A stretch of DNA of 64,000 bases, taken from assembly GCF_002104515.1 (NCBI RefSeq), contig NZ_NBOE01000014.1, positions 1-64,000 of the forward strand, given 5' to 3'. The notes below the pieces were generated by a model that did no database searches, was not told the origin of the DNA, and saw only the letters and a list, made by a program, of their open reading frames with translations. Source of the DNA: Colwellia polaris (GTDB lineage: Bacteria > Pseudomonadota > Gammaproteobacteria > Enterobacterales > Alteromonadaceae). Positions 55,593 through 64,000 of the stretch are shown here, in pieces. Positions within the stretch are counted from its first letter, which is position 1. Each line of letters begins with the position of its first letter. Position numbers and translations under genes: made by a program.

Positions 55593-56336
55593 TTATATTT
55601 TCAAACGATAACGGCCTTTTCTATCAGGTTTGCCTAAAAAGCTTAATACGGCTGTTAATGGCTCTGGAAACTTCTCAGCGGGTGTTAAATAGCCACTACC
55701 TGACAATTGCCCACCTTGTGCTAGCGTTGCGCGGTAACTCAGTCCCAAATTATTTTCTGGGTCAATATCAGCAACTAGCTCACCTTTATCGCAGCTAAGT
55801 TTGGCCGCTAGCCCACCTAACTCAACTTTTTCTTCAAACGCTGTTGCTGCGGCATTACGCCATTGCAAGTCGCCTTCTAGTTCACTACATATCGGTGCAC
55901 CAACAATAAAGCGCGTAATATTAAGCTGAAGTTGCTCATGAGCAATAATATCGATAGGTAAGTTCAAACGTGCTGCTACGATATTAGCTGCAACATTTAC
56001 TTGTGCGTCTTCAATCACTACCTCAGACAACAGGCCGCTAATGGTTAATTGCCCTTCTGGGCCGTTAACCAAGGCATTGCCAAAAGTAATATCAAGTTTA
56101 GGGTTAAACATTAACACTGACATAAGTGACAACGAACTTTGCACTTGATTGATGACAACGTCGTTAATCATTACTTGCTTAATTTCACTATGCCACACTG
56201 TGCCTTCAACTGACGAAATAGCCACATTTTTAGGTAATTGAATTTGCGAGATCAACCAACTAGCTGGCATTAGCGCGATTGCAAAAATACAATAAGCGGT
56301 GAAAAAAATTGCTACATAGGCAAACGTCTTTTTCAT
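55593..56336 (-). CDS. gspN: Type II secretion protein GspN
   Basis: A 247-residue bitopic inner-membrane protein with an N-terminal anchor (about residues 5-28) and a periplasmic beta-rich domain. GspN is an accessory, not universally present, subunit of the type II secretion inner-membrane platform. It is the last gene of the operon, and its start overlaps the gspM stop by one base. Recognised by position and general features (SSVEGTVWHSEI, LKLDITFG-like strands). Confidence 0.85.
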   Translation of the reverse strand: MKKTFAYVAIFFTAYCIFAIALMPASWLISQIQLPKNVAISSVEGTVWHSEIKQVMINDVVINQVQSSLSLMSVLMFNPKLDITFGNALVNGPEGQLTISGLLSEVVIEDAQVNVAANIVAARLNLPIDIIAHEQLQLNITRFIVGAPICSELEGDLQWRNAAATAFEEKVELGGLAAKLSCDKGELVADIDPENNLGLSYRATLAQGGQLSGSGYLTPAEKFPEPLTAVLSFLGKPDRKGRYRLKI

Positions 56337-56803
56337 TAACTCTTTCCTAACTGTAATCGACGAACACGAACCACGCCTTGTTGGTCAGCTAAACTTAGAT
56401 CTATATTTTTTACTTGAAGACCATCTCTGCTAGCTAATTGCTCTAACCAAGTTAACAACTGATTAAACGAAATTTCGTCTATCCAAACTTGTAGATCATC
56501 ACCTTGAGGCTGCATGCGCGTAATAATAATATTATTCAGCCTTGACGTTCTGTTTACAATGCTCGATAAACTCGCCCCAGAACCTGCACGACCACTGCGC
56601 TTTGCAGCTTGGTAACGTTGAGTATTTTCTTCAACCCAAGTTAATAAGTCTTGCTGACGCTCTAGCGTTGATTGTTGTTTGTTTATGCTTTCATTCAGCG
56701 GTTGCCAAATAAGTCCATATAAAATAAATACCGATACTAGCACCGACATAACGAGTACTAAACGTTGCTCACGAATATTTAACTGTTGCCACCATGCTTT
56801 CAT
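56336..56803 (-). CDS. gspM: Type II secretion protein GspM
   Basis: A 155-residue inner-membrane assembly-platform protein. Its short cytoplasmic N-terminus (WWQQLNIREQRLV) is typical of GspM, followed by one helix (about 16-36), a coiled coil, and a ferredoxin-like periplasmic domain that pairs with GspL. Its start overlaps the gspL stop by four bases. Confidence 0.9.
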   Translation of the reverse strand: MKAWWQQLNIREQRLVLVMSVLVSVFILYGLIWQPLNESINKQQSTLERQQDLLTWVEENTQRYQAAKRSGRAGSGASLSSIVNRTSRLNNIIITRMQPQGDDLQVWIDEISFNQLLTWLEQLASRDGLQVKNIDLSLADQQGVVRVRRLQLGKS

Positions 56804-58032
56804 GAGCGCCCCTTCATTGAAGTGTCTGTAATGCTAAACGAACCGGAAATTTGATCACCTTGATTGTTCTGTGCACCTAAATTAACCGTTAGGCCTGCTT
56901 TTTCGAAAGCGACTTTAAGTTTTTCAAAATACTGATAATCTTTGGCGACAGTTTGCATACGTACTTCTTGACGTTTGCCGTCAAACTTTAATGTTTGAGG
57001 TTTTATCTCTGGCACGCTCGCTAATGCAGGCTCAAGCTTAACTAATAGCGCTAAGAAACCAGCAGAATCTTCACTGTTACCCACTTCGGCTAACTTCTGT
57101 CGAAGCTGTGAACGAACGGTTGAAATTCTCACTCGCTTAGTTTCAGGAAAAACCGTTTTATATTTTTCAATAATTTCGGTTTCAAGAGCATCTTGTTGAT
57201 TTGATAACTGATAAAGTTTAGCGCCCTTTAGCCCAAAGTTAAGTATTAAGGCAAAACAGGCAACACCTGCAACCCAAAGCCAATTCATCGTATTAGCCGA
57301 GCGTTTTTCTTTTACCTGAAAATCGCCTTGAAGCAAGTTAAATTTACGCGCATGGTTATTCGCTAAAATAGCTAAAGGTAGCTCTTCAGGTAAGTACTCA
57401 ATGGTTAATTCATCGGGTACTTCTGACAAGGCAGAATAAGCATGGATGGTTTGTTCGTTTTCATCCAAGGCTTTAAAGTATTGCGAAATTACTGGCCAAG
57501 CATTAGCCTCGAATGACATAACTTGCCATTCGCCAAGCCTAATCAACACTTGTTCGCCTAACATTACAGCACTGCTATTTTGCGGTACAACAGGCAATCC
57601 TAGGGTGTCAGGTATCATTAACTTGCAGAAAATATTTGCTTCAGCCAACCATTGTAACCATGTTTCGAGTTGTTTACGCTCAAGCGCAGCAACAAAACAG
57701 TTATGCCCTTGTTCGTCTTGCTTAATATCGCTAAAGGCAAAGCAAAGTTGCTCAACGTCTTGTGCTAGCGTTTCTTCAAGCATATATGGTGCAGCTAAAC
57801 GAATAGCGCGTTGCGATGAACCTGGCACTTTTAAACGCTTAATCGCAATATCGCTACTAGGAACAAAAACAACGACTTCTCTTGCTGCAGATTTTTCGGT
57901 AAGTTGTGTTAATTCACCTGCGTTAGGTAACTCACCACTTGCTATTATATCTTCTTGTCCGTTGACTTTAATCAGCCAGTGAATTCTATTTTCAGCTTGG
58001 CTGCCTAAACGGATAAATAAGGTTTCACCCAT
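56800..58032 (-). CDS. gspL: Type II secretion protein GspL
   Basis: A 410-residue platform protein that recruits the GspE ATPase. The cytoplasmic actin-like domain (about residues 1-240) begins METLFIRLG-like, a single membrane helix lies at about 252-270 (WLWVAGVACFALILNFGL), and a periplasmic domain follows. The order L-M-N after K is the standard gsp order, and the ends overlap with both neighbours. Confidence 0.92.
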   Translation of the reverse strand: MGETLFIRLGSQAENRIHWLIKVNGQEDIIASGELPNAGELTQLTEKSAAREVVVFVPSSDIAIKRLKVPGSSQRAIRLAAPYMLEETLAQDVEQLCFAFSDIKQDEQGHNCFVAALERKQLETWLQWLAEANIFCKLMIPDTLGLPVVPQNSSAVMLGEQVLIRLGEWQVMSFEANAWPVISQYFKALDENEQTIHAYSALSEVPDELTIEYLPEELPLAILANNHARKFNLLQGDFQVKEKRSANTMNWLWVAGVACFALILNFGLKGAKLYQLSNQQDALETEIIEKYKTVFPETKRVRISTVRSQLRQKLAEVGNSEDSAGFLALLVKLEPALASVPEIKPQTLKFDGKRQEVRMQTVAKDYQYFEKLKVAFEKAGLTVNLGAQNNQGDQISGSFSITDTSMKGRS

Positions 58033-59048
58033 TACTCTCGTCCTATGATGCGACTGATCACATTTATATTATTTTTATCGTCTACTTTCATAATGGTGTT
58101 CAAAGCAAAGTAACTGTTATTAAAACTTGCGGTTGTTTTGAGCTTAAAGTACTCGCTCTTAACGGCAAAATATTGTTTTTTTTCTGGTGCAATTTTCGCT
58201 TCAACTAATTCAGTTAAAGCGAAAAATTCATTAATATCTTTAAAGCCTTCTTCTCCACGAGAAGATAAAGCTTGTGATGCTTCATTTTGACTTATCCCTA
58301 ACATGGCTACAAGTATTTCAGGTTGATCTTGTGCCATGGTGTTAATGTTTATTTTATTCATATTCGTGTCAGGCAATATACAGGCATAATCTTTTAGCTT
58401 TTCAATAACATCAGCAGTAAAGTGTTCAACTACTCGTAGCTCTCCCATACTGGCTAAATAATTATTGGCGGCTAAATAAGGGAACTCTTTTGCTGCATAA
58501 TCGTTATCTTCTGCGCCGCCTGAACTCGAAATACTACCATCAGCGTCTAACCAATCTGTTAAAGCATCTGCCATGTATTCAGCTTCAAAGCTACCTACAC
58601 CTTCGATATTAATCGCAATAAGTAACTCCTCAAAAGCAGCTCTTGCCGGTGATTTTTTTACTGCTGTTGTACTGTTATTGTTAGTTTCTTCGCTATCAAC
58701 CTTTAAAGCATTTAAATTAAAGCAACTATTTAAGTCGGTTATCTCACCAGTAATTTCACCGAAATCAACCGGGAAAGTATTTTCACCTTGTGCCCATAGT
58801 TGACCTAAATGTGTAACTTCGGCATCGTCTTCAAATGATTGTATTAATATTCTTTTAGCAAATGCTTCCGCACCCATTGCGTACCAATAAGCTTGCTGAT
58901 TCGAGCCTATATTGGTTGTGCGTTGCATTTGTAATTGTAACCTTGCGGTCATTTGCGTTGCTAAAATAGCGATTAACGCAATAATAAGCATAACCGTAAT
59001 TAACGCCACCCCTTTGGGTGTTTGCTTAACAGCGAACACTTTACTCAC
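58032..59048 (-). CDS. gspK: Type II secretion minor pseudopilin GspK
   Basis: GspK caps the pseudopilus tip with GspI and GspJ. The 338-residue product has a short basic leader ending in KG, then the hydrophobic VALITVMLIIALIAILATQM, and lacks the Glu5 of other pseudopilins, as is normal for GspK. The start chosen is a GTG whose sequence GTGAGTAA overlaps the gspJ stop; the frame can also be read from 59087. The long alpha domain contains DWLDADG, part of the metal-binding region. Confidence 0.9.
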   Translation of the reverse strand: MSKVFAVKQTPKGVALITVMLIIALIAILATQMTARLQLQMQRTTNIGSNQQAYWYAMGAEAFAKRILIQSFEDDAEVTHLGQLWAQGENTFPVDFGEITGEITDLNSCFNLNALKVDSEETNNNSTTAVKKSPARAAFEELLIAINIEGVGSFEAEYMADALTDWLDADGSISSSGGAEDNDYAAKEFPYLAANNYLASMGELRVVEHFTADVIEKLKDYACILPDTNMNKININTMAQDQPEILVAMLGISQNEASQALSSRGEEGFKDINEFFALTELVEAKIAPEKKQYFAVKSEYFKLKTTASFNNSYFALNTIMKVDDKNNINVISRIIGRE

Positions 59049-59721
59049 GGCTATCGTCCTTATTCTGCAAATCATCACCCGCAACAAGAAATTGTCGACG
59101 AATAATGCCGAAATCGGTTGTATCTATTTCAATCGCAATAGCTTGCGGTAAAGTCCCTTCTTGCAATGTTTTCTGCCATTTTTTACCATCATAAAACTCG
59201 AAAGTTAAGCTTTCAACTTTTGAGATTAATGGTCTAACTTTTGGTTCTTCACCTAACACGGCATCAACAAAGTTAAAATGTATTCGCTCAACGGTGTTTT
59301 CATTTAGTTGATAAGCAACAGACTGCATATCACTGCGCGGTAATAATAAACCAGGGTTAGTCCAGCCATGGCGAACAAAAGCAATGGCTTGTTCACTACC
59401 ACTATAACTTTCAATGTCTGTGTGTAAAAAACCACTTTGAGGAGCTTCGCCATAAAAGCGCACACTACGCCTTGCTATTTGTAACACGTCTCGTTCAATA
59501 ATTAAAAAGCCGCGTTGCAATTCGTTAATACGCTCAGTGCGTTCTTTGGTCACTGTGTCACTATTTAATACTGTTTCAAAAATGCTAAAGCTCGCCATGC
59601 TGATCACCGAGAAAATGGCAATGGCGATCAAAACTTCTAGCAAGGTAAAACCCTGACTAAATTTAGATATAGGCTGAGAAGTACGATTTAAGGCACAATA
59701 CTTTTTAGCAGCGATATTCAT
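59041..59721 (-). CDS. gspJ: Type II secretion minor pseudopilin GspJ
   Basis: A 226-residue minor pseudopilin. The prepilin cleavage motif is QG/FTLLEVLIAIAIF, with Phe1 and Glu5, after an unusually long leader of about 24 residues. It forms the tip complex with GspI and GspK. It overlaps gspI by four bases. Confidence 0.93.
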   Translation of the reverse strand: MNIAAKKYCALNRTSQPISKFSQGFTLLEVLIAIAIFSVISMASFSIFETVLNSDTVTKERTERINELQRGFLIIERDVLQIARRSVRFYGEAPQSGFLHTDIESYSGSEQAIAFVRHGWTNPGLLLPRSDMQSVAYQLNENTVERIHFNFVDAVLGEEPKVRPLISKVESLTFEFYDGKKWQKTLQEGTLPQAIAIEIDTTDFGIIRRQFLVAGDDLQNKDDSRE

Positions 59722-60113
59722 TTATTTTGCTTCGATATATAGGTCATTAAGCTGGTTAATGCAGAGGGATCTTTTTCATCTAATCGTACTTCTAACACAA
59801 TAGCGCGCATGTCTTTATCGGTAGTTTTAACTACTTTTTGTTGCCAAAACCATTCTAGCCCGGCTAATTCGACCTTACCTTTTTTATTATTTTTTGGTGG
59901 CCAAGTATCGTCGAGTGTAATTTCTACTAACTGGTTGGATGCTACCCAATTTGCAAGAATTTTACTTTCTAAATAACCTAAATTACGTGCGTTAGTCTCT
60001 GCGGTACCTAAAATGGCAATCCCGGCAATTGAAAATACCGCCATCGCTAGCATTACCTCAATAAGGGTAAAGCCTTTCTCTAACTTGCGATAATAATTAA
60101 CGAGCATTAGCAT
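59718..60113 (-). CDS. gspI: Type II secretion minor pseudopilin GspI
   Basis: A 131-residue minor pseudopilin with the cleavage motif KG/FTLIEVMLAMAVFSIAGIAIL and the family segment NWVASNQLVE. It nucleates the tip complex. The frame overlaps the gspH end by 17 bp; an ATG two codons after the first is an alternative start. Confidence 0.93.
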   Translation of the reverse strand: MLMLVNYYRKLEKGFTLIEVMLAMAVFSIAGIAILGTAETNARNLGYLESKILANWVASNQLVEITLDDTWPPKNNKKGKVELAGLEWFWQQKVVKTTDKDMRAIVLEVRLDEKDPSALTSLMTYISKQNK

Positions 60114-60723
60114 TAACTATTGGCCCTTCTATCGTAAGCGGTGTGGTATAAATGCCAGACACTTTAAAACTGATGTTTTCATCACCGTCAAAAGCGAATT
60201 CGGCCAATGAAAAAGTTAAACTAAAAGGCGTAATATCTCCGCCAGACAGCATATAAACTTGTGGGATTTTTTTTTTCTTTTCTTCTTCAGTAAAGTCGTC
60301 TTCTTCGTCTTCGTTAATTAAAACTGACGAGTCAAACAATAAAGCCTCTTCGATCGGTAAGTCATCAAGCTGTAAGCTTATTTCAATGCCTTCAGGTAAG
60401 GTATAAACTTCAAATAATGGGTTATTAGCAATCGGGGCCCAACTTGTGCCGTCGTAGCCCAGAAACTGATAGCTATTTTCTTCAATAAACAATCCTAGCT
60501 CAACATTATTGAGTAACCCGTATTCTGCCGCTACGTCAAAAATGCCCGCAAAGCGAGCACTGTTTTGTTCTAATAACTGCTCAGGCTTGTTACCTGAAAA
60601 ACTAAACTGTATGGCAGAAACCATCACGCCAATAAGCACAATGACCAACATCACTTCAATTAAGGTAAAACCTTGCTGTGGGCGATGTTGTAATGCTAAA
60701 CGGCGACTCGTGTTAAGTTTCAT
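60097..60723 (-). CDS. gspH: Type II secretion minor pseudopilin GspH
   Basis: A 208-residue minor pseudopilin with the motif QG/FTLIEVMLVIVLIGVMVSA after a 17-residue leader. The C-terminal beta domain contains an odd, very charged loop (about residues 138-153: EDEEDDFTEEEKKKK) encoded by an A/G-rich stretch near 60270-60310. That loop is not typical of the family and may be species-specific. Confidence 0.9.
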   Translation of the reverse strand: MKLNTSRRLALQHRPQQGFTLIEVMLVIVLIGVMVSAIQFSFSGNKPEQLLEQNSARFAGIFDVAAEYGLLNNVELGLFIEENSYQFLGYDGTSWAPIANNPLFEVYTLPEGIEISLQLDDLPIEEALLFDSSVLINEDEEDDFTEEEKKKKIPQVYMLSGGDITPFSLTFSLAEFAFDGDENISFKVSGIYTTPLTIEGPIVNANAR

Positions 60724-60765
60724 AGCTAGTTAATAAATAATCAGTTAATCAATAATATGTATTGA

Positions 60766-61200
60766 TTACTGATAATCGCCTAAATTCCAGTTACCAATAT
60801 CGTCATCTGTGCCAGGTTCGCCGTCAGGTCCCATAGAGAAAACATCCATTGCGCTGTTTTCACCTGGGTTTAATAATTGGTATTCACTGCCCCAAGGGTC
60901 GTTCGGTAAACGTTTTACATAGCCTCCTTCAGGAAAACGGCGTGGCATAGGCTCGATATCTGTTTGAGTAACAAGTGCTTCTAGCCCTTGCTCGGTACTT
61001 GGGTATTTATAGTTGTCCATTTTGTACATGCTTAAAGACGTTTCTAAAGCATTAATATCAGAAACCGCCTTTTGCATATTCGCGCGCTCTTGGCTGCCCA
61101 TAAGGTTAGGCACGACCATACTGGCTAAAATACCTAAAATTACGATAACAACCATTACTTCTAATAAGGTAAAACCTCGAACATTTTTTACTGCTTTCAT
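60766..61200 (-). CDS. gspG: Type II secretion major pseudopilin GspG
   Basis: The 144-residue main pseudopilus subunit. It has the motif RG/FTLLEVMVVIVILGILASMVVPNLMG, the alpha-spine, the segment MYKMDNYKYPSTEQGLEALV and the C-terminal calcium-binding loop SMGPDGEPGTDDDIGNW. Its start lies 2 bp after the gspF stop. Confidence 0.97.
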   Translation of the reverse strand: MKAVKNVRGFTLLEVMVVIVILGILASMVVPNLMGSQERANMQKAVSDINALETSLSMYKMDNYKYPSTEQGLEALVTQTDIEPMPRRFPEGGYVKRLPNDPWGSEYQLLNPGENSAMDVFSMGPDGEPGTDDDIGNWNLGDYQ

Positions 61201-61202
61201 TT

Positions 61203-62426
61203 CTAACTTCCTATTAACGTATTTAACTGAAGAATTGGCTGTAAAATAGCCATAACGATAAATAATACAACACCTGCCATTACTACCATTAATGCCGGTT
61301 CAAAGGCTTTCAATGAAATATTCATTACAGCCTCGAATTCACGATCTTGGTTATCGGCGGCGCGCCCTAGCATATGCTCTAGCTGGCCACTTTTCTCGCC
61401 ACTGGCGATCATGTGTAACATCATTGGCGGAAACAGCTTAGTTTGCTCTAACGACACCCGTAAGCTGGTGCCTTCTCTAACTTTGTCGGTTGACTCCTTA
61501 ACGCTTTGTTTAATGTATAAGTTGTCGAGTACTTCACCTGATATTTTCATACTCTCTAATAGAGGAACGGCACTAGCGGTTAAAATGCTCAAGGTACGTG
61601 CAAATCTTGCGGTATTAACGCTTTTAGCGACTTTACCTATACCGGGAATAGTTAAAAAGCGTTTGTGATAAGCAAACTTAAAGCTGTCTTTTTTCAACAA
61701 TTGTGACCACAACAACATTAGCGCCGCAACAATAATGACAATGAACAAACCATAATCACGCAAGAAATCACTACTGGCAATTAAGAATTTAGTGGTTGCT
61801 GGCAAGTTAGCGCCCATATGTTCGAATTGGCCAACAATTTTAGGTACCACAGCCGTAAGCAATATCGCGATAACACCGGTAGCGACTACGGTCATAATTA
61901 CCGGATAAACCAAAGCTTGAATTAATTGCGAGCGTAATTGTTGGCGTTTTTCGGTGTAATCGGCTAAACGGTCTAATACTTTATCAAGGTGACCCGACTT
62001 TTCGCCTGCTGCAACCATAGCGCGGAACAAGCGATTAAACACCTGTGGAAATTCCGCCATGCTCTCAGCCAAACCATAGCCTTCGGTTACTTTAGTACGA
62101 ACAGCCATTACCATACTTTTTAAGCTATTTTTATCGCACTGCTCACCAACCGCCATTAACGACTCTTCAATTGGTAAACCCGACTCAACTAACGTTGAAA
62201 GTTGCCTAGTGATAAGCGCTAGCTCAGCCGACGATATTTTTGTTCCGCCGCTAAAGAATGACTTCTTATTAGTTTGCTTATTCTTTTGTAAACTTGGCGT
62301 TACTTCAATAGGCATTAAGCCTTGTTCGCGAAGTAAATTACGCACATGTCTAGGGGTGTCGCCTTCGATTACCCCTTTTTTATTTTTTCCTCGGCCGTCT
62401 ACTGCCTGATAATCAAATGCTGCCAT
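61203..62426 (-). CDS. gspF: Type II secretion inner-membrane platform protein GspF
   Basis: A 407-residue polytopic protein at the centre of the platform. Two homologous cytoplasmic domains each contain the T2SF pattern (ARFARTLSILTASAVPLLESM and the earlier ITRQLSTLVESGLPIEESL) and are separated by transmembrane helices (about residues 170-195, 220-240 and 375-400). It lies 77 bp downstream of gspE. Confidence 0.96.
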   Translation of the reverse strand: MAAFDYQAVDGRGKNKKGVIEGDTPRHVRNLLREQGLMPIEVTPSLQKNKQTNKKSFFSGGTKISSAELALITRQLSTLVESGLPIEESLMAVGEQCDKNSLKSMVMAVRTKVTEGYGLAESMAEFPQVFNRLFRAMVAAGEKSGHLDKVLDRLADYTEKRQQLRSQLIQALVYPVIMTVVATGVIAILLTAVVPKIVGQFEHMGANLPATTKFLIASSDFLRDYGLFIVIIVAALMLLWSQLLKKDSFKFAYHKRFLTIPGIGKVAKSVNTARFARTLSILTASAVPLLESMKISGEVLDNLYIKQSVKESTDKVREGTSLRVSLEQTKLFPPMMLHMIASGEKSGQLEHMLGRAADNQDREFEAVMNISLKAFEPALMVVMAGVVLFIVMAILQPILQLNTLIGS

Positions 62427-62503
62427 AATTTAGGTTTATCTTTATCCAGTTCATTACCAAGTGTGTTTTCATTGGGTGATTATTGTTATCAAAAACGCGA
62501 TTA

Positions 62504-64000
62504 TTAGTCTTCGCGTGTTACCCGCAATACTTCTTCAATAGTGGTTTCGCCTAACATGACTTTGTCAAAACCGTCTCGGCGAATACTTGGTGTTGTTGTA
62601 CGAATGAATTTTTCAATTGCTTGCTCACCTTTACCGTTATGGATTAATTCGCGCACTTGTTCGTCAACGACGATTAATTCATGAATACCGGTTCGGCCTC
62701 GGTAACCTTTAAAGTTACACTCTTCACAACCCACCGCTTTATATATAGGCGAGTTATCATCAGGTTGTAGTTGTAATAATTTTCGTTCTTCTGCAGAAGT
62801 AGCGCAACATTCACGACAATGTGGACATAATGTTCTTACTAATCGTTGTGCTAATACACCTAATAGACTAGAAGAAAGCAAGAAAGGTTCAACGCCCATG
62901 TCTTCCATACGAGTTATGGCGCCTGCGGCTGTATTTGTATGCAGTGTAGATAAAACTAAATGACCCGTTAAACTGGCTTGTACACCAATTTGTGCGGTTT
63001 CTAAATCTCGAATTTCACCCACCATCACTACATCGGGATCTTGACGAAGTATGGCACGTAGGCCGCGGGCAAAGGTCATATCAACTTTAGTGTTTACTTG
63101 CGTTTGGCCTATACCTTCAATCGCGTATTCAATCGGGTCTTCTACCGTTAAAATATTACGTTCTTTACTGTCTATTTGACTTAAGCCGGCATAAAGCGTG
63201 GTACTTTTACCTGAGCCTGTTGGACCGGTAACTAAAATAATGCCGTGAGGTTTGTCTATAAGTTCAGAAAAACGAGCACGGTTGCCATCGGTCATGCCTA
63301 AATCTTGTAAGTCTAATCGAGTCGAGTTTTTATCAAGTAAACGTAACACTACGCGTTCACCATGCCCTGTTGGCATAGTTGAAACCCGCACATCAACAGC
63401 ACGACCCGCTATTCTTAATGAAATACGACCATCTTGAGGAATACGTTTTTCGGCGATATCAAGTTTAGCCATAACCTTGATACGTGAAACCAGTAAAGAG
63501 GCTAATTTACGATTAGGTTTTAAAACTTCACGCAAGACACCATCAACACGAAAACGAATTTGCAGTGCTTGTTCAAAAGTTTCAATGTGAATATCAGAAG
63601 CATTCTCTTTAATTGCTTCACTCAACATCGCATTGATTAGTTTGATGATTGGTGCATCGTCTTCGTTTTCTAATAAGTCTTCGGTTTCTGTCATTTCATC
63701 AGCAAGTGAATATAGGTCAACTTCGTTACCTATATCTTCCATCATTTGCTGAGCTTCAGAAGAATCGCGTTGATATGCAATTGTTAATAATTGTTCAAAT
63801 TCAGCGGCACTTTTATAATCAAGCGTAAACGGAGCCTTTAATACTCGACGAACTTCAAGTAAAACATCGGCGTTTAGCAGCTCGGTACAAACTAGGCGTA
63901 ATTCACCGTCGTCATTGGTAACTAATACACTGTTACGTTTGGCGAAACCAAAGGGCAAACGAAAACGAATACCCTCATCAGTTATGATATCGCTTGCTGT
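62504..64000 (-). CDS. gspE: Type II secretion ATPase GspE (5' end outside window)
   Basis: The cytoplasmic motor of type II secretion. The frame is open to the window edge: 14 further codons lie upstream of the leucine codon (TTG) at 63958 and read in family style ([17 protein letters not shown]), so the true start is beyond 64000. Visible are Walker [14 protein letters not shown], the Asp box, Walker [13 protein letters not shown], the His box LSTLHTNTA, and the zinc-binding cysteines CPHCREC and GCEEC. gspC and gspD are expected to the right. Confidence 0.97.
   Translation of the reverse strand, partial: TASDIITDEGIRFRLPFGFAKRNSVLVTNDDGELRLVCTELLNADVLLEVRRVLKAPFTLDYKSAAEFEQLLTIAYQRDSSEAQQMMEDIGNEVDLYSLADEMTETEDLLENEDDAPIIKLINAMLSEAIKENASDIHIETFEQALQIRFRVDGVLREVLKPNRKLASLLVSRIKVMAKLDIAEKRIPQDGRISLRIAGRAVDVRVSTMPTGHGERVVLRLLDKNSTRLDLQDLGMTDGNRARFSELIDKPHGIILVTGPTGSGKSTTLYAGLSQIDSKERNILTVEDPIEYAIEGIGQTQVNTKVDMTFARGLRAILRQDPDVVMVGEIRDLETAQIGVQASLTGHLVLSTLHTNTAAGAITRMEDMGVEPFLLSSSLLGVLAQRLVRTLCPHCRECCATSAEERKLLQLQPDDNSPIYKAVGCEECNFKGYRGRTGIHELIVVDEQVRELIHNGKGEQAIEKFIRTTTPSIRRDGFDKVMLGETTIEEVLRVTRED

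Noticed and set aside
57446-57982. 178-codon plus-strand frame opposite gspL
   Set aside because: Antisense shadow with no ribosome-binding site; gspL is clearly coding and conserved.

Overview
The window looks like a chromosomal segment of a marine gammaproteobacterium of the Alteromonadales, most like Colwellia or Thalassotalea. The basis is AT-rich DNA, recognisable orthologues of Escherichia coli genes in conserved blocks (sthA/fabR/trmA; fkpA/slyX/yheV/yheS/yheT/yheU; cysQ/nudE/yrfG) and a type II secretion operon. The assignment is made by recognition, not by a search.

Layout. The left edge (1-240) carries what looks like a ribosomal RNA operon P1 promoter pointing out of the window. 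Then comes a membrane-anchored RRM protein (622-1068) and a two-gene operon (1407-18652). That operon encodes a 4491-residue secreted DUF11-repeat protein with a double OmpA-like C-terminus, joined by TAATG to a 1256-residue outer-membrane barrel protein. Next are trmA, fabR, a fabR-divergent acyl desaturase with a FabR-type operator, sthA, a histidine phosphatase, an OB-fold lipoprotein and hemE.

Accessory region 1 (26605-36075) is an integrated element of about 9.4 kb. It is bounded by 33-bp perfect direct repeats that lie in the terminator of a predicted small RNA gene. It carries a tyrosine integrase, an AlpA-like regulator, a P2 gpA-like HUH replication initiator with a palindrome cluster inside its coding sequence (candidate origin), several unknown genes, and a Mrr-like nuclease/NACHT NTPase pair that is probably an anti-phage system. 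The nuclease and NACHT frames overlap and look like one protein split by a -1 frameshift, with a T TTA AAA heptamer in the overlap.

The following stretch holds DUF4112, a probable reactive-chlorine/redox cluster (RclC-like membrane protein, glutaredoxin, RclR-like AraC regulator) and a LysR/atypical SDR divergent pair. Accessory region 2 (40328-41897) is a 1.57-kb, three-gene module between two perfect 84-bp repeats that copy the 3' end and terminator of the adjacent fkpA-like gene.

The rest is housekeeping: FKBP isomerase, WD40 lipoprotein, slyX, DUF1272, an ICMT-family methyltransferase, yheV, ABC-F yheS, a Sel1 protein, yheT/yheU, YceI, cysQ/nudE, yrfG, yihY and csbD. The right end is the minus-strand type II secretion operon gspE-F-G-H-I-J-K-L-M-N; gspE runs off the right edge. 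No tRNA, CRISPR array or complete insertion sequence was seen.
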